64,000 nt of DNA from NCBI RefSeq assembly GCF_021283545.2, contig NZ_CP128540.1:1957501-2021500 (forward strand), given 5' to 3'. The translations under genes and the position numbers were made by a program. Of the stretch, positions 50,677-60,905 are shown in pieces (position 1 is the stretch's first letter; every line of letters begins with the position of its first letter). Under the pieces are notes generated by a model. The model did not search any database and was not told the origin of the DNA. It saw only the letters and a program-made list of their open reading frames with translations. Source of the DNA: Pseudomonas alloputida. Its GTDB lineage: Bacteria > Pseudomonadota > Gammaproteobacteria > Pseudomonadales > Pseudomonadaceae.

Positions 50677-51155
50677 TTCCGCACGCGGTACGCCAGCAGC
50701 TCAACGCCGCCCATGCGGTGGGCGACTATCGACCGTTGCTGGCGCTGATTCCCTATGCCGGGCTGATCGGCATCGAATGCGAGCGTCAGGGCGATGACGT
50801 GTTGTTCCGCCTGCCGGCCAGCCCGGACAATATCGGCAACCCACTGCTACCGGCCATCCATGGCGGCGTGATCGCCGGCTTCATGGAGCTGTCGGCAGCG
50901 CTGTACCTGCTGATCTACAGCGAGAGCGCAAGCATTCCGAAGATCATCGACTTTTCCATCGACTACCTGCGCGCCGGGCATTTTCGCGATACCTACGCCC
51001 AGTGCCAGCTGTGGCGCCAGGGTCGGCGGGTGACCAACGTGGCCATCACCGCCTGGCAGGGCGACAGGCAGTCGCCGATTGCCACGGCCCGTGCGCATTT
51101 CAAGATCGAACCGGAAAAGCCCTTGAAATCATCCGGGCAGCCCCCATCTGCATGA
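50673..51155 (+). CDS. PaaI-type hotdog thioesterase (second of pair)
   Basis: The 160-aa hotdog protein has the same core layout as its neighbour (NPLLPAIHGGVIAGFMELSAA, then IDFSIDYLRAG). The catalytic Asp/Glu position holds Glu here (FMELSA) where the first gene has Asp. Translation is coupled to the first gene by a 4-base overlap. The pair probably forms a hetero-oligomer or arose by duplication with divergence. It is followed by htpG after 69 bases. Confidence 0.82.
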   Translation: MIPHAVRQQLNAAHAVGDYRPLLALIPYAGLIGIECERQGDDVLFRLPASPDNIGNPLLPAIHGGVIAGFMELSAALYLLIYSESASIPKIIDFSIDYLRAGHFRDTYAQCQLWRQGRRVTNVAITAWQGDRQSPIATARAHFKIEPEKPLKSSGQPPSA

Positions 51156-51224
51156 CATCCGCCGTTAACGCTGGCCGAACCGGCCGCCAGGCGCCAACGC
51201 CATCAGATCGGAGTTTCGAAGACC

Positions 51225-53129
51225 ATGACTGTGGAAACACAAAAGGAAACGCTGGGCTTCCAGACCGAGGTGAAGCAACTGCTGCACCTCATGATTCACT
51301 CGCTGTACTCGAACAAGGAAATCTTCCTGCGGGAGCTGATTTCCAACGCTTCCGACGCCGCCGACAAGCTGCGTTTCGAAGCCCTGGCCAAGCCAGAGCT
51401 GTTCGAGGGCGATGCTGACCTGAAGATTCGCCTGAGCTTCGACAAGGACGCCGGTACCGTGACCCTCGAGGACAACGGCATCGGCATGAGCCGCGAAGAC
51501 GTCATTGCCCACCTGGGCACCATCGCCAAGTCCGGTACTGCCGACTTCATGAAGAACCTCACCGGTGACCAGAAGAAGGACTCGCACCTGATCGGTCAGT
51601 TCGGCGTGGGCTTCTACTCCGCGTTCATCGTTGCCGACAAGGTCGACGTGTACAGCCGCCGTGCCGGCCAGCCAGCGGCCGAAGGTGTGCACTGGTCGTC
51701 GAAAGGCGAGGGCGAATTCGAAGTCGCCACCATCGACAAACCACAGCGCGGTACCCGTATCGTCCTGCACCTGAAGAAGGACGAGCAGGAGTTCGCCGAT
51801 GGCTGGCGCCTGCGCAACGTGGTCAAGAAATACTCCGACCACATCGCCCTGCCGATTCAACTGCCGAAAGAGCAGGCCGCCACCGAAGGTGAAGAGCAGC
51901 CGGCCGAAGAGTGGGAAACCGTCAACCGCGCCAGCGCCCTGTGGACCCGTTCGCGCACCGAAGTGAAGGACGAGGAGTACCAGGAGTTCTACAAGCACAT
52001 CGGCCATGACTTCGAAAACCCGCTGGCCTGGAGCCACAACAAGGTCGAAGGCAAGCTCGAATACAACTCGCTGCTGTACGTGCCGGCCCGTGCGCCGTTC
52101 GACCTGTACCAGCGCGAAGCGCCGCGCGGCCTGAAGCTGTACGTGCAGCGTGTGTTCATCATGGACCAGGCCGAGTCGTTCCTGCCGCTGTACCTGCGCT
52201 TCATCAAGGGTGTGGTTGATTCCAATGACCTGTCGCTGAACGTGTCGCGTGAAATCCTGCAGAAAGACCCGATCATCGATTCGATGAAGACCGCGCTGAC
52301 CAAGCGTGTGCTGGACATGCTGGAGAAGCTGGCGAAGAACGAACCCGAGAAATACAAGGGCTTCTGGAAAAACTTCGGTCAGGTGCTGAAAGAGGGCCCG
52401 GCCGAAGACTTCGCCAACAAGGAGAAAATCGCCGGTCTGCTGCGCTTTGCGTCCACCCAGGACGACAGCGGCGAGCAGAGCGTCGCCCTGGCCGACTACC
52501 TGGCCCGCGCCAAGGAAGGTCAGGACAAGATCTACTATCTCACCGGCGAGTCGTACGCGCAGGTCAAGAACAGCCCGCACCTGGAAGTCTTCCGCAAGAA
52601 AGGCATCGAAGTGCTGCTGCTCACTGATCGCATCGACGAGTGGCTGATGAGCTACCTCAACGAATTCGACGGCAAGGCCTTTGTCGATATTGCCCGTGGC
52701 GACCTGGACCTGGGCAAGCTGGATTCGGAAGAAGACAAGAAAGCCCAGGAAGAAGTCGCCAAGGACAAGGAAGGTTTGGTCGAGCGACTGAAAGGTGCGC
52801 TGGGTGACAGCGTGGCCGAAGTGCGCGTCTCGCACCGCCTGACCGACTCGCCGGCGATCCTGGCCATTGGCGAGCAGGACCTGGGCCTGCAGATGCGCCA
52901 GATCCTGGAAGCCAGCGGGCAGAAAGTGCCGGAGTCCAAGCCGATCTTCGAGTTCAACCCGAGCCACCCGCTGATCGAGAAGCTGGATCACGAGCAGAGC
53001 GAAGACCGTTTCGCCGAGCTGTCGCACATCCTGTTCGATCAGGCGGCCCTGGCGGCCGGTGACAGCCTGAAGGACCCGGCGGCTTACGTTCGTCGCCTGA
53101 ACAAGCTACTGGTCGAGCTGTCTGCTTGA
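51225..53129 (+). CDS. htpG: Molecular chaperone HtpG (Hsp90 family)
   Basis: The 634-aa cytoplasmic chaperone has the GHKL ATP site ([33 protein letters not shown]), the middle-domain region [11 protein letters not shown] and the C-terminal dimerisation segment. The length is typical. I see no clear heat-shock promoter in the 69 bases upstream. Confidence 0.97.
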   Translation: MTVETQKETLGFQTEVKQLLHLMIHSLYSNKEIFLRELISNASDAADKLRFEALAKPELFEGDADLKIRLSFDKDAGTVTLEDNGIGMSREDVIAHLGTIAKSGTADFMKNLTGDQKKDSHLIGQFGVGFYSAFIVADKVDVYSRRAGQPAAEGVHWSSKGEGEFEVATIDKPQRGTRIVLHLKKDEQEFADGWRLRNVVKKYSDHIALPIQLPKEQAATEGEEQPAEEWETVNRASALWTRSRTEVKDEEYQEFYKHIGHDFENPLAWSHNKVEGKLEYNSLLYVPARAPFDLYQREAPRGLKLYVQRVFIMDQAESFLPLYLRFIKGVVDSNDLSLNVSREILQKDPIIDSMKTALTKRVLDMLEKLAKNEPEKYKGFWKNFGQVLKEGPAEDFANKEKIAGLLRFASTQDDSGEQSVALADYLARAKEGQDKIYYLTGESYAQVKNSPHLEVFRKKGIEVLLLTDRIDEWLMSYLNEFDGKAFVDIARGDLDLGKLDSEEDKKAQEEVAKDKEGLVERLKGALGDSVAEVRVSHRLTDSPAILAIGEQDLGLQMRQILEASGQKVPESKPIFEFNPSHPLIEKLDHEQSEDRFAELSHILFDQAALAAGDSLKDPAAYVRRLNKLLVELSA

Positions 53130-53142
53130 GTTGATGCACAGC

Positions 53143-53167
53143 AAAGCCCGCTTCGGCGGGCTTTTTT
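53143..53167 (+). terminator. htpG terminator
   Basis: AAAGCCCGC-TTCG-GCGGGCTTT is a perfect 9-bp stem with a UUCG tetraloop and a T-tract. Confidence 0.92.
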
Positions 53168-53192
53168 ATGACGAGTGCCAAAGGAGTGCTTG

Positions 53193-53936
53193 ATGAGCAA
53201 AGTAATCGTCGAATCGCTGGTTTATCACCTGTCTGGCAAGACCTACGAAAGCCGTTTGGTCTATGAGCCGGGTGCGCTGGGCCGCCCAGGGCTGGTGATG
53301 GCGCCGAACTGGATGGGCATTGGTGAAGGTGCCGAGCGCATTGCCAAGGAAGTGGCCGAGAAGGGCTATGTGGTGCTGATCGCCGACCTGTACGGGCAAT
53401 CGGTGCGCCCGTCCAATGCCGATGAGGCAGGCGTGGCGATGATGCCGCTGAAGAATGACCGTGGCGAACTGCGCAAGCGCATGCAGGAGGCCTTGGCGCA
53501 ATTGCTGGGGCAGTCGAAGGCGTTGCTGGAGCCTGGCAAGGTGGCCACCTTCGGCTTCTGCTTCGGTGGCTGCTGTGCCTTGGAACTGGCCCGTAGCGGC
53601 GCCGACCTGCGTGCGGCCGTGTCGTTCCACGGCACCCTGGACACGCCGAATCCTGAAGATGCCAAGCGCATCAAGGGCTCGGTGCTGGTGTTGCATGGTG
53701 CCTCCGATCCATTGGTGCCTAAAGAGCAGCTGCCGGCATTCGAAGACGAGATGAACGCGGCCAAGGTGGACTGGCAGTTGCTCAGTTACGGCGGCGCGGT
53801 GCACTCGTTTACCGACCCGAATGCCAATATGCCGGGCAAGATGCAGTATGACCGGCGCACTTCCGAGCGAGCGTTTCGTTCGATGCATAATCTGCTGAGT
53901 GAAGTGTTCCAGCGTTGAGATTGCAGGGGGCTGCTT
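53193..53936 (+). CDS. Dienelactone hydrolase family protein
   Basis: The 241-aa coding region ends with the stop at 53916-53918. It has the family nucleophile GFCFGGCCALEL (Cys), an acid in LHGASDPLVPKEQ and a His in YGGAVHSFTDP, giving a Cys-Asp-His triad. It should hydrolyse a lactone or ester; no aromatic-degradation genes are nearby, so the substrate is unknown. I use the ATG at 53193, with AAGGAG nine bases upstream, over one six codons earlier. The end given here includes about 18 bases past the stop. Confidence 0.8.
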
Positions 53937-53940
53937 TGCA

Positions 53941-53970
53941 GCCCTTCGCGGGTGAACCCGCTCCTACGCG
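53941..53970. repeat. REP-like element after the hydrolase
   Basis: The sequence CCCTTCGCGGGTGAACCCGC followed by TCCTACGCG matches the P. putida REP in forward orientation with a few changes. It directly follows a stem GGGCTGC-TTT-GCAGCCC (53929-53945) that may end the hydrolase transcript. Confidence 0.75.
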
Positions 53971-54012
53971 ACGGTGGACTGCGCCCAACCGCCGACCTGT
54001 GCCCATCCCCGA

Positions 54013-54876
54013 TCACCGAGGTAACTCGATCCTCGAATGTTCCCCCGGCACCACCGGCCAATCCCCCGCAGCCCACCTGGCCCGGGCCCGCTCGATCAGT
54101 TCCGGGTCGCTGGCCACGAAATTCCAGTTCATCCGACGCGGCCCATCCAGCGGTGCGCCGCCAATCAGTACCAATTGGCATTCACCCTCCGCATACAACG
54201 TCACCTCTTCCCCTTCCGGCAGTACCACCAGGCTGCACGGCTCCACGTCTTCATCGTTCATCATCAACTCACCATCGAGTACGTACAGCGCTCGCTGCAC
54301 ATGCTCGGTCGGTACCAGCAAGGTGGTCGCCGGTTGCATCCGGACATGCGCATAAAGGGTAGGGGACAGCACCGGCACCGGTGACGCCAGGCAGAACCCG
54401 CTGCCAGCAATCATGCAGATACGCACACCCAGGCTGTCACTGACGGGCAAGCTCGCGGCGGGGTGATGGCTGTAGCTTGCCGGGCCTTGCTCAAACTCGC
54501 GTGGCGATGCCAGCCATACCTGCAGCCCATGCAGGCGTGAACCATGGGCCAGGGCATCTTCCGGGGTGCGCTCGACATGGGCGATGCCGCTGCCTGCGGT
54601 CATCCAGCTGACATCACCGGGCAGCACCCGCTGCGCCGAGCCGAGGCTGTCCTTGTGCAGGATTGCACCTTCGAACAGGTAGGTCAGCGTCGACAAGCCG
54701 ATATGCGGATGCTGGCGGATGTCCATGCCATGCCCCGGGGCATAGTCTGTTTCGAGCATGTGGTCGAAGAACACGAACGGGCCGACGCTGCGGCACTGGG
54801 CTGACGGCAGCGGGCGCAGGATCGGCTGGCCCTCGACCGTCTCGGCTCGGGGGTGGATGACCAGTGGGCTGCTCAT
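54013..54876 (-). CDS. Pirin family protein
   Basis: The 287-aa bicupin has the pirin metal site in its N-terminal half (PGHGMDIRQHPHIGLSTLTY, then a His in AILHKDS and the ending GSGIAHVERTP). The C-terminal cupin starts around residue 170. Pirins bind iron; some are quercetinases and others bind regulatory proteins. The start at 54876 places SPLVIHPRAETVEG at the N-terminus as usual for the family. Confidence 0.9.
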   Translation of the reverse strand: MSSPLVIHPRAETVEGQPILRPLPSAQCRSVGPFVFFDHMLETDYAPGHGMDIRQHPHIGLSTLTYLFEGAILHKDSLGSAQRVLPGDVSWMTAGSGIAHVERTPEDALAHGSRLHGLQVWLASPREFEQGPASYSHHPAASLPVSDSLGVRICMIAGSGFCLASPVPVLSPTLYAHVRMQPATTLLVPTEHVQRALYVLDGELMMNDEDVEPCSLVVLPEGEEVTLYAEGECQLVLIGGAPLDGPRRMNWNFVASDPELIERARARWAAGDWPVVPGEHSRIELPR

Positions 54877-54993
54877 GGGGAAGGCTCCAGGCACGGTGGA
54901 AGTGCCTCAAGCATAGCGGTTTGCCCGCCGTGGCTGAACCGTCTTGGCGGCCGCCTGGTCTACTGGGTTCGTACTTGCATGAGGAGGATGACC

Positions 54994-56001
54994 ATGACCG
55001 CCAGAGCGCTGGCTTGTGTGCTGTTGTTCGGCTGGCTGTGCCAGGCGGCCCAGGCGCGCGAGTACCGCTACAGTGATGCCCATCTGCACTACGTGGACTT
55101 CTTCCAGGAAAGTGAAGGCATGCCGGCGCTGATCAAGGCCATGGATGCTGCAGGGGTTGAGCAGTCGATGATTTCAGGCATACCGGTGGCCAAGAAATGG
55201 CACGAAGACGAACCCAAGCGCCCGCGCTACTACGCCGGTGATGACGCTGATGCCTACTGGTACAGCGCCACTGATACTTACGTGGCGGCGGCGCTGCAGC
55301 AATTGCCAAGTGATCAGCGCAAGCGCTTCCACCCGTTCCTCAGCGGTTTCAACCCGGTGGACAAGAATGCGGTCAGCCATATCGAGCGCATGCTCGATTT
55401 GTACCCGGGCCTTTGGCAGGGCATCGGCGAGGTGTTCACCCGACATGATGACCTGACAGCGCTGACCAGTGGCGACACGCCACGTGCCAATAATGAGGCC
55501 ATGACGCGTATCTACCATCTGGCGGCCGAGCGCGACCTGCCTGTGCTGCTGCATTCCAACATCACCTCCAAGCGCGAGCGCAACCCGCTGTACCTGGCGG
55601 AGATCGAAGAGCCGCTGCGCAATCACCCGCATACGCGATTCATCTGGGCGCACGCGGGCAGCAGCATGGAGATACACCGCCACCAGACGCAGATGGACTT
55701 TCTACTGCCGGTGCTGACGCGATTGTTGGAGGACTACCCGAACCTGTATGTCGATTTGTCGTGGAGTGTGCTGCAACCGTATTTGCTGGATGAGCAGGGC
55801 GCGCCGCGCAAGGAATGGCTGGCGCTGGTCGAGAAGTACCCGGAGCGGTTCATGCTGGGGTCGGATGTGGTGGGGCGGTTTGGCAGCCTGGGGGAGCAGA
55901 TGCACGGGTTCAAGCCGTTTCTGGATGCCTTGCCGGAGTCGGTGGCGCACAAGGTGGCCCGGGAGAATTTTCTGGCGGTGTTGCCCAAGGCGCGCCATTA
56001 G
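54994..56001 (+). CDS. Exported amidohydrolase-family metal hydrolase
   Basis: The 335-aa protein has a signal peptide (LACVLLFGWLCQAAQA, cut near residue 21). An amidohydrolase-2 TIM barrel follows, with the HxH metal motif YSDAHLHYVDFF near residue 30, then LLHSNITSKRERNP, FIWAHAGSSMEIHRHQ and the Asp in MLGSDVVGRFG. GAGGAGG at 54981-54987 is six bases from the ATG at 54994 but directly abuts the ATG at 54988, so I chose 54994. The substrate is unknown. Confidence 0.85.
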   Translation: MTARALACVLLFGWLCQAAQAREYRYSDAHLHYVDFFQESEGMPALIKAMDAAGVEQSMISGIPVAKKWHEDEPKRPRYYAGDDADAYWYSATDTYVAAALQQLPSDQRKRFHPFLSGFNPVDKNAVSHIERMLDLYPGLWQGIGEVFTRHDDLTALTSGDTPRANNEAMTRIYHLAAERDLPVLLHSNITSKRERNPLYLAEIEEPLRNHPHTRFIWAHAGSSMEIHRHQTQMDFLLPVLTRLLEDYPNLYVDLSWSVLQPYLLDEQGAPRKEWLALVEKYPERFMLGSDVVGRFGSLGEQMHGFKPFLDALPESVAHKVARENFLAVLPKARH

Positions 56002-56031
56002 CCTGCAATGGCCACAAGCACTGCAAATGAC

Positions 56032-56074
56032 CTGTGTAGGAGCGGGTTTACCCGCGAAGAGGCCAGCACAGGCA
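56032..56074. repeat. P. putida-type REP element
   Basis: GTAGGAGCGGGTTTACCCGC and then GAAGAGGCCAGCACAGG repeats the REP seen at 47068, in the same orientation. It lies between the amidohydrolase gene and fabB. Confidence 0.9.
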
Positions 56075-56083
56075 ACCCAAACA

Positions 56084-56112
56084 AAAACGCCCCGAACCAG
56101 TCGGGGCGTTTT
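56084..56112. terminator. Bidirectional terminator after fabB
   Basis: AAAACGCCCCGA and TCGGGGCGTTTT form a perfect 12-bp stem around ACCAG. It serves fabB on the minus strand and the amidohydrolase gene on the plus strand. Confidence 0.92.
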
Positions 56113-56131
56113 CATTTACAGCAGCAGCGTC

Positions 56132-57352
56132 TTACTTGCCTTCCCAGCGCTTGAGCACCAGGGTGGCGTTGGTGCCGCCGAAGCCGAAGCTGTTGCTCAT
56201 GACCGTGTCGATCTTGGCGTTTTCTTCGGTTTTACGCAGGATTGGCAAGTCGGCGACTTCCGCGTCCAGCTCGTCGATGTTGGCAGAGCCGGCGATGAAG
56301 TTGTTTTCCATCATCAGCAGGCAGTAGATCGCCTCGTGCACGCCGGCAGCGCCCAGCGAGTGACCCGACAGGCTTTTGGTAGAGCTGATCTTCGGAGCCT
56401 TGTCGCCGAACACGGCACGCACGCCCTTGATCTCGGCCACGTCACCGACCGGAGTCGAGGTACCGTGGGTGTTCAGGTAGTCGATCGGGGTGTCGACAGT
56501 GGAGAGCGCCTGCTGCATGCAGCGGATGGCGCCTTCGCCGCTCGGTGCAACCATGTCGTAGCCGTCGGAAGTGGCACCGTAGCCAACGATTTCGGCGTAG
56601 ATCTTGGCGCCGCGGGCCAGGGCGTGTTCCAGTTCCTCGACCACGACCATGCCGCCACCGCCAGCGATGACGAAGCCATCACGGTCAGCGTCGTAGGCGC
56701 GCGAGGCCAGTTCCGGGGTTTCGTTGCGCTTGGTCGACAGGGCGCCCATGGCATCGAACAGGAACGACTGGCTCCAGTGCTCTTCTTCACCGCCACCGGC
56801 GAAGACGATGTCCTGCTTGCCCCACTGGATCTGCTCCAGTGCGGTACCGATGCAGTGAGCCGAGGTGGCGCAGGCCGACGAGATCGAGTAGTTGATGCCC
56901 TTGATCTTGAACGGGGTGGCCAGGCATGCCGACACGGTGCTGCCCATGGTGCGGGTAACGCGGTATGGGCCGACGCGCTTGACGCCTTTCTCACGCAGGG
57001 TGTCCAGCGCTTCCATCTGGTTCAGGGTCGAGGCGCCGCCGGAACCCGCCACCAGGCCGGTACGCGGGTTGGAAACCTGCTCTTCGGTCAGGCCAGCGTC
57101 CTTGATCGCGTCCTGCATGGCCAGGTAGGCGTAGGCAGCCGCATGGCCGACGAAGCGGTAAACCTTGCGGTCGATCAGTTCTTCGAGGTTGAGGTCGATG
57201 GACCCGGAAACCTGGCTACGCAGCCCCATTTCCTTGTATTCCGGGTTGAAACGGATACCCGGACGGCTGTTGCGCAGGTTTTCGGTGACGGTAGCTTTGT
57301 CATTGCCCAGGCACGATACGATGCCCAGACCAGTGATAACGACGCGGCGCAT
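56132..57352 (-). CDS. fabB: 3-Oxoacyl-ACP synthase I
   Basis: The 406-aa condensing enzyme has the Cys-His-His triad in [12 protein letters not shown] (near 163), [11 protein letters not shown] (near 298) and [12 protein letters not shown] (near 333). It elongates unsaturated acyl-ACP in fatty acid synthesis. It follows fabA by 11 bases in the standard fabAB operon. Confidence 0.97.
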   Translation of the reverse strand: MRRVVITGLGIVSCLGNDKATVTENLRNSRPGIRFNPEYKEMGLRSQVSGSIDLNLEELIDRKVYRFVGHAAAYAYLAMQDAIKDAGLTEEQVSNPRTGLVAGSGGASTLNQMEALDTLREKGVKRVGPYRVTRTMGSTVSACLATPFKIKGINYSISSACATSAHCIGTALEQIQWGKQDIVFAGGGEEEHWSQSFLFDAMGALSTKRNETPELASRAYDADRDGFVIAGGGGMVVVEELEHALARGAKIYAEIVGYGATSDGYDMVAPSGEGAIRCMQQALSTVDTPIDYLNTHGTSTPVGDVAEIKGVRAVFGDKAPKISSTKSLSGHSLGAAGVHEAIYCLLMMENNFIAGSANIDELDAEVADLPILRKTEENAKIDTVMSNSFGFGGTNATLVLKRWEGK

Positions 57353-57363
57353 GCGAATAACCC

Positions 57364-57879
57364 TTAGAAATTGTCAGTGGAGGTGAACACGCCGACCCGC
57401 AGGCCTTCGGCAGTGTAGATCTCGCGGCCGTCGACGCTGACCGAACCATCGGCGATGGCCATGTTCAGCTTGCCCTTCAGGACGCGCTTGATGTGAATGT
57501 TGTACGTGACTTTCTTGGCTTCAGGCAGTACCTGGCCAAAGAATTTCACCTCGCCCGAACCCAGGGCGCGGCCACGGCCCGGCAGGCCCTGCCAGCCGAG
57601 GAAGAAGCCAACCAGCTGCCACATGGCGTCGAGGCCCAGGCAGCCCGGCATTACCGGATCGCCTTCGAAATGGCAGGCGAAGAACCACAGGTCCGGGTTG
57701 ATATCCAGCTCGGCGACCAATTCACCTTTGCCGTACTTGCCGCCTTCTTCGCTGATATGGGTGATGCGATCGACCATCAGCATGTTCGGCGCGGGCAGTT
57801 GCGCATTACCTGGGCCGAACAGCTCACCGCGACTGCAGCGCAGCAGGTCTTCCCGAGTAAAGGCGTGTTGTTTGGTCAT
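57364..57879 (-). CDS. fabA: 3-Hydroxydecanoyl-ACP dehydratase/isomerase
   Basis: The 171-aa hotdog enzyme introduces the double bond in anaerobic-type unsaturated fatty acid synthesis. The active His and Asp lie in [20 protein letters not shown] (His 70, Asp 84). The length and start ([20 protein letters not shown]) match the family. I see no firm DesT- or FabR-type operator in the upstream gap. Confidence 0.97.
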   Translation of the reverse strand: MTKQHAFTREDLLRCSRGELFGPGNAQLPAPNMLMVDRITHISEEGGKYGKGELVAELDINPDLWFFACHFEGDPVMPGCLGLDAMWQLVGFFLGWQGLPGRGRALGSGEVKFFGQVLPEAKKVTYNIHIKRVLKGKLNMAIADGSVSVDGREIYTAEGLRVGVFTSTDNF

Positions 57880-58086
57880 GCGAGCTCCTCAATAACCCCC
57901 TGCGGCAGGGGATGAATCTTCCCGGCCGGCCCGAAAACCAAGCGCTTCGAGACGGCAGCCTACAGGTAGACTATTGCGTTGTGGTGAAAGTCACAGCGCA
58001 CCTGGCGAAAGAAGTACAGGTGTGCACTGAAACGTCTATTTTCAGGTCCGATGAAGGTCCTGTCCAGTGTTTAAGACTGCCGCACT

Positions 58087-60018
58087 TTAGCATTTATCGC
58101 CAGTCGCGGTTGTCTGACCGGGTAACCAGCGCTGCAGCACCTGCTGCAATTCGGTGCGGCGCAAGGGTTTGCTCAGGTAATCGTCCATACCGGCGGCCAT
58201 GCAACGTTCGCGGTCGCCCTGCAACGCGTTGGCGGTCAGGGCGATGATCGGTAGCCCGGCGCCGTTGGGCAACTGGCGGATGCGTCGGGTGGCTTCATAG
58301 CCGTCCAGGTGAGGCAGGCGGCAATCCATCAGCACGGCAGCAAAGCGCTGCCGGCCGACCAGCTCGACGGCTTCAAGGCCATCTTCTGCCGTGCATACTG
58401 CCAGCCCCAGGCTGCGCAGCATGGCTTCCACGACACTCCGGTTGACCGGATTGTCCTCCACCAGCAGTACCTGATCATTGTCCGGCACCGTCGTTCGTAC
58501 AGTCGTTGGCGGCGTCAACGGGACGGGGGCAGGGTTGGCAAGGGCCAACGGCATCTCCAGGGTGAAGGTCGAACCCAGGCCTTCACGGCTTTCACCGCGT
58601 AGCTTGCCGCCCATGCGCTCGGCCAGGGTACGAGCGATCGACAGCCCCAGCCCGGTGCCGCCATAACGACGGGAAATCGAGCTGTCGGCCTGCTGGAAGG
58701 CGACGAACATCATTTCCAGGCGGTCGCTGTCGATGCCGATGCCGGTGTCGCGCACGCTGCAGGTCAGCCAGATCAACTGCCGGTCGAGCACCTGCCAGCG
58801 TGCGTCGACTTGCACCTGGCCACGTTCGGTGAACTTCAGGGCGTTGCCTATCAGGTTCAGCAGGATCTGGCGGATGCGCGTGGGGTCGCCGTTCACCTGC
58901 AGCTGCTCGATGCCGGCCGGCAGTTGCAGGTGCAGGCCCAGGCCGCGTTGCTGGGCGCTGTGCTGGAACGACTGGACACTGTTGGTGATCAGCTCGCCCA
59001 GGTTGAAGTCGATGTGCTCCAGCTGCAGCGCAGCGCGTTCGATGCGCGAAAAATCGAGGATGTCGTTGATGACCTTGAGCAAATGCCCGGTGGACTCGCT
59101 GGCCACTGCCGTGTAATCGGCCTGTTCACTGCTCAGCGGTGTGGTTTCCAGCAGTTGCAGCATGCCCAGCACGCCATTCATCGGGGTGCGCAACTCATGG
59201 CTCATCATCGCCAGGAAATCCGATTTGGCACGGTTGGCCTGTTCGGCCTCCTCGCGGGCCTGGATCAGTTCGGCGATGGCCTGCTTCTGTTCATCGCTGG
59301 CCTGCTCCAGGGCGCTGGCCAGGTTATTGATGTGGCGGGCCAAGTGGCCCAGCTCGCTGTCGTCGACGACCGGCAAGGGGGTGTTGTACTCGCCTTGCTG
59401 AATCGCCTTGACCGCATGGCCCATGTCGCTGATCGGCTTGGCCAGGCTCAGGGCCAGGCGGCGTGCCAGCAAGAAGGTGAACAGCAGGGCGAACAACGCC
59501 AGGATTCCGGCCTTGATCACGATTTCCTGCTGGCGCTGACTGAAGGCGTCATCGGACATGCCGACGATCACGCGGCCCAGGTAGTCGTCACCGATGGCCG
59601 GGCTGGTGGCTTTGCCCTGTTGCAGGAAGTCGTTGTCCAGGCGGATTTGCTGCAGGCGAATGGGCGCCTGGAACACCTCGACCTGTTGCGCGCGGTTGGC
59701 ACTTTCGTCGGACTGCTCGACGTACACCAGGATGTGGTTGCGGCTGTCCTGCACTTCCAGAAAGCGCACGTGCGGGATGCTGAGGGTGGCACGCATCAGC
59801 CCTTCAAGCACTTCGTTGTTGCCCGAGATCACCCCATATTCCGACGCCGGTGCCAACTGGTTGGCGATCAGTTGCCCGGTGTGGTTGAGTTCCTGGCGCA
59901 GGTCCTGGATGCGTACGAAGGTAAAGAAGCTGATCAAGAGCAAGGTCAGTAGCAGGGCGGGGCCGAGACTGATGATCTGCGTGCGGGTATGAATGTCCCA
60001 GCTCAAGCGTTTGCTCAT
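58087..60018 (-). CDS. Hybrid sensor histidine kinase with C-terminal receiver
   Basis: The 643-aa protein has a first membrane helix (about 18-36), a periplasmic sensor region (about 37-165), a second helix (about 168-190), a HAMP segment, a kinase domain with phospho-His 274 ([12 protein letters not shown]), an ATPase domain (Asn 392, DTGIGI near 424, GGTGLGLS near 453) and a receiver with phospho-Asp 565 ([12 protein letters not shown]). There is no HPt domain or DNA-binding output, so it needs a separate HPt partner. Its place next to fabA recalls P. aeruginosa PA1611, reported to work with RetS/HptB. It overlaps the binding-protein gene by 3 bases, so the two are likely coupled. Confidence 0.9.
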   Translation of the reverse strand: MSKRLSWDIHTRTQIISLGPALLLTLLLISFFTFVRIQDLRQELNHTGQLIANQLAPASEYGVISGNNEVLEGLMRATLSIPHVRFLEVQDSRNHILVYVEQSDESANRAQQVEVFQAPIRLQQIRLDNDFLQQGKATSPAIGDDYLGRVIVGMSDDAFSQRQQEIVIKAGILALFALLFTFLLARRLALSLAKPISDMGHAVKAIQQGEYNTPLPVVDDSELGHLARHINNLASALEQASDEQKQAIAELIQAREEAEQANRAKSDFLAMMSHELRTPMNGVLGMLQLLETTPLSSEQADYTAVASESTGHLLKVINDILDFSRIERAALQLEHIDFNLGELITNSVQSFQHSAQQRGLGLHLQLPAGIEQLQVNGDPTRIRQILLNLIGNALKFTERGQVQVDARWQVLDRQLIWLTCSVRDTGIGIDSDRLEMMFVAFQQADSSISRRYGGTGLGLSIARTLAERMGGKLRGESREGLGSTFTLEMPLALANPAPVPLTPPTTVRTTVPDNDQVLLVEDNPVNRSVVEAMLRSLGLAVCTAEDGLEAVELVGRQRFAAVLMDCRLPHLDGYEATRRIRQLPNGAGLPIIALTANALQGDRERCMAAGMDDYLSKPLRRTELQQVLQRWLPGQTTATGDKC

Positions 60019-60905
60019 GGGGTGGGTTCTCCCTCGGCCAGGGCCTTGACGGCGGCGTTCTGATCGATTGGTTCAAGACCCAGGGCACGGGCCACCTGCT
60101 GGTTGCCACTGACGCCGTAACGCACCGGGTACAGGCTGCGCGGCCAGCGCGTCGGCGGCTGGTCGAGCAACTGGTCGAGCACCCACAGCCAGTCGTCCTG
60201 GTCGCTGTAGGTACTGGCCAGGGCGCCGGCGCGAACGAAGCCGGCGTTCGGGCCGATCAGTGCCATCTGCCGGCCATAACTGCTCAACAGCAGGTTTTTT
60301 GCAGTCTTGGAGTTGTACAAGTCAGGGTCGTCCAGGCCCAGGAGCACATCGCTGTTGCCCAGCAGGTGCTGCAGGGGCCTGTTGTCACGTGGGTCGGACC
60401 AGTCCTGGGCCACGATCTCCAGGCCTAGCGGCCGCGCAGCATGGCGCAGTTCGTCCAGCAGAAAGCTGCTGTGCTCGCCGTACAGCACGCCAATGCGCCT
60501 GGCCTGCGGCAACAGGTAGCGTGCCAGACGCAGCTGCCGTCCCAGCGGTGCGTCGCTCCACAGCAGTGTGAGGAACGCGGGGCGCGACTTTCCCAGGCGC
60601 TGTTCAGCCTGTACCCGGCTGACCCGCATGACCAGCGCCGGCGGGCCGGCGGTTTCCCCCAGGCGCCATTCCAGTGCTGCGCTGTCGAGCAGGATCAGGC
60701 GTTGGTCGGCTTTGAGCTTGCCTGGGCGCGGCAGTTCGGTGGTGGTGCGAAACTGCACATGATCGTGTGGCCGGCGGCTTTCCAGTGCGGCGATGAAGCT
60801 GCGTACACCGGGCTGGTCCTCAGCCCCCACCAGCAGGACTTCGCTGGCGGACAAAGGCCCCAACGGCCACAGGCAGAGCAGCAACAGGCGCAGCAGCAGG
60901 GCCAT
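60015..60905 (-). CDS. Periplasmic ABC-type substrate-binding-like protein
   Basis: The 296-aa protein has a signal peptide ([19 protein letters not shown], cut near residue 21). A two-lobed fold like the COG2984 ABC substrate-binding family follows ([21 protein letters not shown], then [20 protein letters not shown] and [20 protein letters not shown]). No permease or ATPase gene is present. Its start overlaps the receptor stop by one base and its end overlaps the kinase start, so it probably presents a ligand to the kinase or to the receptor. Confidence 0.82.
   Translation of the reverse strand: MALLLRLLLLCLWPLGPLSASEVLLVGAEDQPGVRSFIAALESRRPHDHVQFRTTTELPRPGKLKADQRLILLDSAALEWRLGETAGPPALVMRVSRVQAEQRLGKSRPAFLTLLWSDAPLGRQLRLARYLLPQARRIGVLYGEHSSFLLDELRHAARPLGLEIVAQDWSDPRDNRPLQHLLGNSDVLLGLDDPDLYNSKTAKNLLLSSYGRQMALIGPNAGFVRAGALASTYSDQDDWLWVLDQLLDQPPTRWPRSLYPVRYGVSGNQQVARALGLEPIDQNAAVKALAEGEPTP

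Noticed and set aside
57880..58086. A DesT/FabR-type operator before fabA
   Set aside because: No convincing palindrome of that type was found by eye.
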